Source: Tenodera sinensis
Lineage: Eukaryota; Arthropoda; Insecta; Mantodea; Mantidae
Direction of reading: 5' to 3'
Assembly: GCA_030765045.1 (NCBI GenBank)
Contig: CM060963.1
Span: 74,687,617-74,751,616 of the forward strand
DNA: 64,000 nucleotides
Below, piece by piece: positions 57,698-64,000 of the stretch. A program made the position numbers and the translations under genes. The notes below the pieces were generated by a model, which was not told the origin of the DNA, made no database searches, and saw only the letters and a program-made list of their open reading frames with translations. How positions within the stretch are numbered: the stretch's first letter is position 1; every line of letters begins with the position of its first letter.

Positions 57698-58764
57698 TTT
57701 TAATTTTACATAAAAAATATGACTATCCCTTTATCTAGGGAAAGTCCGGTATATAATATAATTTTCTCTCGATTAACAATGGGTAGTAAAATATCAGCTT
57801 TTGTAACAATGGTTTGTAGCCAACTGAGTAGGGAAAACCGTGTGAATGGAACACTGATGATACATGCAGTGGAATTATATATGGGGAAGGAAATATTCCA
57901 GGCCTAAGTTTATGGTATTTCCCCAACATTTGCCAGTAATGGTACTGAGGAAAAAGTAGACAATTTCTCTTAGGTAAGACGGACTTGGAGGGTTTTGAAT
58001 GGCGGACCTCCGTTCTCAAGTTTGTGTATTAGCTGCTTCGGCTGTCGTGTTGTCATACGATCCCTGAATATGGCACATTTTATATTTTATCGCGACAATT
58101 ATTCAATTATTAATATTATTTTGTTTTGTCACACAATCGCTAGTTACGGTCGCAAAAAGTGCCACAGAACAAGAAAAGGAAAAAAAAAAAAAAAAAAAAA
58201 AAAAAAACGCTTCCCAAATTATACATGTGAATTCCTTTGCAAGTAGGTCACCGTTATTACTGACCACTGACACAGCGAGTGAGTAGAAACTCGGGGACTT
58301 CCCCGTCCCCACTCCTCTTGGCGTGTACATCACGTGCCGCCAAGACCTTGAAATATTCGCACGTCAGAGCTGCGTTCAAGCACAGACGCAAAGATCACAG
58401 AAATGCACAGAGGTGAACAATAACGTGGGGTTTCCTTTATTTATTATTAAGTGAGAAATTCCTCAGTACAGGGATTTGCCTCCAACAGAATAATTACAAA
58501 TGTAATTGAATTATATAACCATATAACAAAATTAATTTTGTAGATTAAATATAGAACTCGTCATTGCTTTTGTATAATACAACGCTATTTATTTCTAGGT
58601 TTACTTGAATCTCCATGGACATATGTTCATTTTGTAGTCAGGTAATAGCAGGTTGTGCTTGTCGTTTATCACCGCCACTGCCACCCTCATCGCCATCGCC
58701 ACCTCCAACACTATTATTACTGTTATTACAATTCTCATTATTATCATTATTATTAATATTATTA
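57698..58764. other. Unassigned stretch with poly-A and trinucleotide tracts
   Basis: Contains a ~27-nt poly-A (58180-58207) and an ACC/ATT-rich tract (58665-58765). No gene recognised. Confidence 0.4.
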
Positions 58765-59320
58765 TTGGCGCCCCCTGGCGCACAGCAAAGGACGGTCTGG
58801 GCTTAGCTACTCCACACCACATACCAGGCGAGCAAAACAGGCGCTCACGGTCAGGGTGCCTCGCGCGACTGTTAGCGTATACGTGACGAACAACAAAAAA
58901 TTGCTGGCGCAGTCGAGAAGTGTCCGGCATCCGGCGTGTTGGTAGACGTTCGAGAAGGGGCAGTGTGGCGACATCTCCGCTATATAAGGAAGCGTAGCAA
59001 TCAGCAGAATATGTGAATTACGGACATGAGTCGTCGGGGAGACAGTTCTTCGTTCGAGTGCGTGTGTCAGCTGCGTGTGCTGCTGCGTCGTGAAGGAACA
59101 TAGCGAAGCAGTTATTGCTGTTGAGTGTTTGTATCGTCAAAGTTAGCATTTGAGACACAGAAAATGAATAGACAGTGAAAAGACTGAGTCAAGGTTACGA
59201 GAAGACAACAGTTGGAGCTGTAATGCCACGAAAGACTACACTGTGCTAACGTCCAGAAGATAACTGTGTTTTACAAGAAAATAAGCACTGTGACGAAAAT
59301 TGTGTTGTTTCGTACATTTA
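58765..59320 (+). mobile_element. LTR-B copy 5
   Basis: Left end truncated or mutated (GGCGCCCCCTGGCGCACAGC where copies 1, 2 and 4 have TGTGACGCCGGG). The interior is good LTR-B with the clearest TATA box of the family (CTCCGCTATATAAGGAAGCG, near 58978), then GTGTGTCAGCTGCGTGTGC and GGTTACGAGAAGACAACAG. The right end is eroded. Confidence 0.65.
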
Positions 59321-59983
59321 AAAGTTTACAACAATAGTGCTTTCTAAAAGGGTTTAATAATGTAGCTAATACAAATAGATGTATACTCATATGTTCGAGA
59401 TACATGATGTAGATTATTTTCATATTTTGTTTAATTGTTTCTCATTTTCAGCAAATTCAGTGAGAATAAGAACAATGACTTCGAAGGCTATTTACAGATA
59501 ATCCAAGATAAACTATATTGCCCATATGATTATTTATCTCAAACATCTGATATTATAACCAATATCATTATATTCTTTCATAAAATCAATATAAGGGAAC
59601 TTCTTTACATACATAAAACGATTGCTTTGGCATAGGAGTAATAATCATTCTCGAATTTTCTTCATATTGTTTGCTTTTAATGGGGACTGACCTAAGTTGG
59701 ACATCTTAAACCTCAATTCACACACATACAAACATTTTTTTTCCTTTTCCTTATGTTTTCACTGTTTTGGTGTACTTAAGGCAGATGGTTGAGAGAGCAA
59801 AACTTTCTAGTGGTGTAGCATTAATGTATTTGAATAAAACAGAAATACCAGATTTTCTGCATACTAAAGGAACACAATATCTATTTCAGAAATGGTTAAT
59901 ACCATTAAATATTTAATACTTTGTTTCATCTTGTGTTGTGAATTCTTTTTTCTTGCTGAAAACATCTTTTTCTCTCTTCACAG

Positions 59984-60105
59984 AAATGATTTTATGAGCA
60001 AGACAGCATAAAAACAAGCTGCAGTGAAGCCTCTACAAAATGGCTGAAGCAACTACCAGTTCATCTTCAGATCATGTTAAGAAGGAGAGTGAAGAAGTCA
60101 GAAAG
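59984..60105 (+). CDS. Candidate first coding exon of an unknown host gene
   Basis: A 122-bp exon is suggested by a pyrimidine-rich acceptor (TTTTTCTCTCTTCACAG at 59967-59983) and a strong donor (AAG then GTGAGG at 60106). It has 56 bp of leader, then ATG at 60040 in good context (ACAAAATGG), and 22 codons in phase 0: MAEATTSSSSDHVKKESEEV then RK. The peptide is Ser- and Glu-rich, like a disordered N-terminus. I do not recognise the gene and no matching downstream exon was found within the window. Chance occurrence of paired splice sites cannot be excluded. Confidence 0.4.
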
Positions 60106-61291
60106 GTGAGGACCTTGTTATCTTAAGGTTATTTCAAACTGTCATTTATTTATTTGTTTGTTTGTTTATTTACTTATTTATTTATTTATTATGGCAACAG
60201 TCATGGAGAAAATGATAGGGTGCATTGGAACAGTGATGTCGATCAGAGTGGTAATGCCACACAATGGGCCACTCACTGTGCCCAGGGCATAGCGAGCCAA
60301 TACGTTAGAAACCAGTTCAATGCAGTTTTCCACGTGAATCAGACAAGAAATGGCCAGATCTGAGGGTGAAGGCATGAGTCATCCGGACTCTCCTATTTGT
60401 GTAGGTGTTTTATACCCGAATGGGAAAAAGCAATTTCTACACAAAGTTGTCAGCAGTAGCATTCAGCGCCTAATATGCATTAAGTATCTTGTGCTAAAAA
60501 AATACAACATACAAGGACATTACGAACTGAAACACCAAGCAGCATACAGTCACATTGATGAAGGTCAAGATGGGTTGGTAAAGCAGCTCAAAGTAGATAC
60601 ATTGAATGTAAGTAGAAGCAACATGCAATTGAGGGGTTAGATGTACTAGTAGCAAATACAATGAAATGTATTCACGTATAGTACAGATTCACAACATTTT
60701 CTATGCTTGCAATAAAGAATGTCAAACCTTTAAAGTAATGTAGTTTACATTATGTATTATATCGACAGGTATTACATTGCTGCCAGTTGCAATGCCTATT
60801 ATTTGGAAATATGACATCATCAACTGTTAAATTGGTTGAATGGTTCAAGCTACAAATTCTAAGAAGGTAGATTTGCATTTAGGAAAAATTATTGGGGGTT
60901 TATAAATGTCCATTTTTGTTTTAAGAGCAATTAGGGGTGAGTTTTGTCTGATTTCATTAAAAGAAAAAAAGAAAACAGAAAGCAATCAATGCTTTTAATT
61001 TCACCTTGAAAAATTATTCAGTCTTTTGTCCATTAACATGTGCAATGACATAATGCCAATGTCATCTTTGAATACCAGATGCAACGTAAGCTGCATAACA
61101 ATTCTAATAAGATTGTTAATTTTGAAGAGTTTATTCTGCTTTTCTCGTTTTCTTTTTTTCAGCATTTTCACCTGTATAAATTACTTCTTGCGACATAGAA
61201 CTGAAGCATTCTTTGAAAATTGGGCTATATATTTTTATTTATATAAGAATCTCAAATTGTGCAGATTTTTATATCTGTTTGGTCAAATTGA
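60106..61291 (+). other. Putative intron interval
   Basis: If the exon at 59984-60105 is real, its intron begins here. It starts with a TTTA/TTTG-rich tract (60146-60192) and contains the hAT-like scrap at 60498-60643. A pyrimidine-rich CAG occurs near 61140-61162, but no open frame follows it. Confidence 0.3.
60498..60643 (+). pseudogene. BED/hAT-like zinc-finger scrap
   Basis: The frame includes LKKYNIQGHYELKHQAAYSH then IDEGQDGLVKQLK. BED-type fingers of hAT-derived proteins (GTF2IRD2/ZBED group) carry KxYNxxRHYxxKH followed by a Lys/Leu-rich segment. The Cys pair that should precede it is not visible in frame. Possibly related to the C-terminal relic at 14359-14728. Confidence 0.45.
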
Positions 61292-61415
61292 GATGGAGCA
61301 GGGGCTAGAGTCACATGTCACCTCTTTTCCTATTACAAATCTTTAAGTTATGGCACTACAAACTTTGATGGAGAAATTGGAGCAATTCGAATAGCCCTAC
61401 AAAATCTTTTGTATA

Positions 61416-62326
61416 TACTCTGTTCATCAAGAGATTAGAGGAGATATAAACAAAGCACCAGTTTGTGTCACTCCGCGGCCACATGATTTCACAATGATGC
61501 AACACGGTTACCTAGGCTACGCGTAGGTATAATATGCATTTTACACTACTAAAAGGATATATTTACTTGATCCAAATAACACGTAGCACATGGAAATTAA
61601 CTGCTCCTTACGTCATCTCTGTCCACAATAATACTTTTTCATTTCCTGCTCACAATCTCGAAACCAATCTCCAGAAGCAGCTTGTGGAGGGAAGTTCGTT
61701 TTAAATCTGGAAGATCGGGTTCAGAGTTAAATGCCAACAGCACTTTGTTTAAGGTGGAGGTTCATTGTTAACAAAGAACTGCTGAACTTTTCGACGGATT
61801 GCAGATCTCACACTCACAAATTCGTCGCAAACTACATCCACCATTTATCTGGTACGTAGAAACTTTCGGCTGGGATCTTCACCAACTAACGATTTTTCTT
61901 TGGGTGTGTTGTAAATACTTGCAACTGACACACTGGTAAACTCGGATGTTAATTTCATCACGTCTTCAATAGCAAGTTTGGGATATTTCTCGCAGAACTT
62001 GTTAAACACGTTCAATATTATTGTCTTTTCACCACTTCGCAACGGTTTGCCACGCTTATGTTTTACAACACTCACTTATTCCACCATGTTACTTTCATAC
62101 TGAATAATGCACGCGCAGAATGAATTAGGCTGGTTACAGATTCACTTAACTGCGTACTCTTACACTTTAACTATGCATAGTACACTTAGTTCATGCTTTA
62201 GCAAACATTAAGTGACAATTCAGACCTCAGTAACAATATTTCTTATAGGGACTATTTAGACGGCGAAAGCGTCAAAACGCACGTTGCTTTGTTTACGTCT
62301 CCTCTAATCTCTAGATGAACAGAGTA
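61416..62326. mobile_element. TA-flanked IS630/Tc1/mariner-type element, 41-bp TIRs
   Basis: Left end TACTCTGTTCATCAAGAGAT then TAGAGGAGATATAAACAAAGC. The right end in reverse is TACTCTGTTCATCTAGAGAT then TAGAGGAGACGTAAACAAAGC: 41 bp with three mismatches. TA on both sides (61414-61415 and 62327-62328). Removing the 911-bp element and one TA rejoins the RNase H reading frame around it. It contains only an N-terminal transposase-like fragment on the minus strand. Confidence 0.85.
61845..62075 (-). pseudogene. Transposase N-terminal (helix-turn-helix) fragment
   Basis: A 76-codon minus-strand frame: KHKRGKPLRSGEKTIILNVF, then FCEKYPKLAIEDVMKLTSEF and VSVASIYNTPKEKS. The basic start and the GKPLxSxEKxIILNVF-x-VSxASIY pattern look like the HTH N-terminus of an insect IS630/Tc1-type transposase. 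The DDE domain is missing. It reads inward from the right TIR. Confidence 0.5.
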
Positions 62327-62944
62327 TAGAATTTCACAGTTTCATCAAGCAGTTATTCTCTCAGATTCCAGGGCAGCAATTATAGCAATTACTTCCAAGT
62401 TGTCACAAAAAAACCAAACAATTATAGAATGTTGGAAAATCCTTATCCATCTAACCGCACTTCAAAAACACCTAGTCTTCCAATGGATACCAGCTCACTG
62501 TGGACTGAGTGGTAATGAGAAAGCTGATTTTCTTGCAAAAAAGGGTACCGGCAGTCTACAGAAATCTATAGTTAATTTACCATTTTATGCAGCTAAAAGA
62601 TTACTCAACTTTGAATTCAAAAAAAAATTATTGCAAAATATTACTATGAAAAATCAAAGAATAAAAGATGGGAACTTCCAAACATTCAAACAATAATTCC
62701 TGAGTATCTTCGAAAAACGGCAGTTGCAACCTTCAGGTTGATTACAGGACATGATTGTCTGGCAAAACATTTAAACAGAATCAGGATATATTCTTCACTA
62801 CTCTGTCCTCTATGTGATCTGCAAGAGGAAATGGACCGAGACCACCTTCAAATATGCCCGGCCATTTCTAACACCTCATCCACCAGTGAAAAATATTGGA
62901 GAGCAAGAGGATTAATGACTTCATTGCCTGAAATCTACCATTAG

Positions 62945-63683
62945 TTAACAACAACAACATATCTGCTTGGTAAAATTCCAAATTTTCACATTCAAATGAA
63001 AATGGATGTTTTAGAAAAATTTAAATCCGTAAATGGAGCAATTAACAGGTTTCCATATGCTAAAGTACTGGCGTAAAATTACAATCCAAAGGAATAATGA
63101 ATTTCATGTGTGTGAAGTAGGTGTGAAATTTCAGGCCGAACATTTAAAAAGTTGTGATGCAAGGAGAATGTTTTACAAGATATTTTTAAAATCAATTAAA
63201 AGTTTATAACTAAAACACTATTTGATATGCATACTCTAAATTGCTTATAGTGTTATACCTAAAGAGTACCATTAATCTGTTTAAAATTTTGTGCTGATAG
63301 AACACAGATTGTCCATATGAGTTCATAAGTTTGTCAACTCCCCTTAATTATACACTCAAACTTAACTACGCTCAAGAGGATTAAACAAATAATTAATTGT
63401 AATACAGTGTTAAATGGCACATAACGAAGTTAGAAACTTTTATATCCACAAATTAAATATCACAGATATCTGGGAAATTATTTACTAAATTATATTTAGG
63501 GTACTCTAAAGAAGTAATTTTAGTATACATTTTTGTTAATCATTTCTGGAGGATTACAATGATGTCAAGTGTTGCAGATCTTAAAGATTTTAAATAAATG
63601 GCTGAAAATATCAGAATACTTTCATGTTATTATTATTTTTGGAAAGTGAAGTTTAAACCTAGACAAGTACAATGATAATTTTT
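62945..63683. other. Unassigned spacer, AT-rich
   Basis: No recognised gene or repeat; the 3' UTR of the LINE relic may occupy its start (AACAACAACAACAT near 62946). Confidence 0.4.
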
Positions 63684-64000
63684 ACTTTCTCTACTGGTAA
63701 GTAGAAGGAAGTATTGTATTCCACCCAAAAATTCAATGTCGAGATTTCACCAGAAATATATGTTTTGAGACCCTCTGAATCCCAAAATAACATTTTTAGA
63801 AAAACGTGTGTGTGTCTGTCTGTCTGCCTGTCTGTCAGTCTGCCTGTGTGTATGTGCGTGCGTCCGTGTTTGCGCGCGTGTGCGTGCGACATTGCGACAG
63901 TCTGTATTTAAGCTTAATGTCTTTCAAGGATTTGACACAACAAATTTTAAGGAAATAGCCCCACACTAAACTACCCTTTACATGGAAAAGTTTTTGAAAA
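63684..64000 (-). repeat. Repeat A copy 15, cut by window end
   Basis: Starts ACTTTCTCTACTGGTAAGTA then GAAGGAAGTATTGTATTCC, giving the cleanest tail terminus: ACTTTCTCTACT followed by a reversed GTAGAAGGAAGT. The microsatellite slot (63806-63890) holds GTCTGTCTGCCTGTCTGTC and GTGCGTGCG-type sequence. The rest lies outside the window. Confidence 0.8.

Larger units (their letters stand above)
61292..62944 (+). pseudogene. LINE RNase H and C-terminal zinc region, split by a transposon
   Basis: Left part (61292-61415): DGAGARVTCHLFSYYKSLSY then NFDGEIGAIRIALQNLL. Right part (from 62327): FHQAVILSDSRAAIIAIT, LVFQWIPAHCGLSGNEKADF and LAKKGTG. Together these give RNase H residues Glu (DGE), Asp (SDS), His (AHC) and Asp (KAD); the first Asp is outside the preserved part. 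After a frameshift near 62690, FRLITGHDCLAKHLNRI and CPLCDLQEEMDRDHLQIC give a C-terminal zinc knuckle, ending at TAG 62944. An RNase H-bearing non-LTR element (R1/I/LOA-like) is the likely source. It is disrupted by the TA element at 61416-62326. Confidence 0.75.

Noticed and set aside
61140..61346. Second exon after the pyrimidine-rich CAG near 61162
   Set aside because: No open frame in phase with the candidate exon at 59984-60105 and the region leads into a LINE relic.

Overview
This is a eukaryotic, AT-rich, gene-poor and transposon-rich window, most likely from a large insect (or other arthropod) genome. The reasons are Jockey-type LINEs, tRNA-headed SINEs, TA-flanked IS630/Tc1/mariner-type elements with insect-style transposase C-termini, hAT, P/THAP, pogo and Helitron remnants, and very long uninterrupted microsatellites. 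The species cannot be named from the sequence. There is no operon, rRNA, CRISPR array or convincing multi-exon host gene. The only host-like coding signal is one candidate first coding exon at 59984-60105.

The dominant component is an unclassified dispersed repeat of about 0.8-0.9 kb, called Repeat A here. About fifteen copies or fragments occur in both orientations from 319 to the right edge. It has no ORF, shares the motif ACTTTCTCTACT (inverted) near both ends, and carries a CA/TG microsatellite slot at a fixed internal place. In the copy at 51838-53650 that slot has become a perfect (CA) array of about 1,050 bp. A second family, LTR-B (about 530-610 bp, TGTGAC...GTCACA), is present five times, always on the plus strand and without coding sequence. 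A related LTR with a primer-binding site lies at 21690-22274 on the minus strand.

Layout: 1-13.3 kb holds a hAT scrap, LTR-B copies, a deleted TA transposon (4.4-4.9 kb), a LINE C-terminal scrap, Repeat A copies and a Helentron-like element with an internal minisatellite (9.86-10.76 kb). 13.3-27.2 kb holds a hAT transposase tail, Helitron helicase scraps, SINEs, a long-TIR mariner-like relic and a polypyrimidine tract split by a SINE. 27.6-34.3 kb holds simple arrays, a decayed P/THAP element with intact ends (27982-29970), an (ATT)n array, a TA-flanked MITE and an 8-bp minisatellite. 35.0-45.2 kb is the clearest structure: one Repeat A copy split by two Jockey-type LINEs in opposite orientation. 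LINE-1 (minus, 35198-39609) has an intact 892-residue endonuclease/RT ORF2. LINE-2 (plus, 39661-44671) is flanked by a perfect 12-bp duplication but is broken. 45.2-64 kb holds a hAT element with perfect 13-bp TIRs and 8-bp TSD, a gag-like relic, a pogo-like 3' half, the giant CA array, the candidate exon, and a LINE RNase H region split by a TA transposon with 41-bp TIRs.

The genes form no pathway. They are the coding parts of mobile elements (Gag-like nucleic-acid binding proteins, endonuclease/RT, transposases), and only LINE-1 ORF2 has an undamaged long reading frame. Nested insertions give a partial chronology: Repeat A predates both LINEs, the SINE-like sequence predates the hAT at 46.3 kb, and the RNase H LINE predates the TA element at 61.4 kb. 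No previously undescribed enzymatic system was found. The best candidates for novelty are Repeat A with its expanding microsatellite slot and the architecture of the two LINEs.
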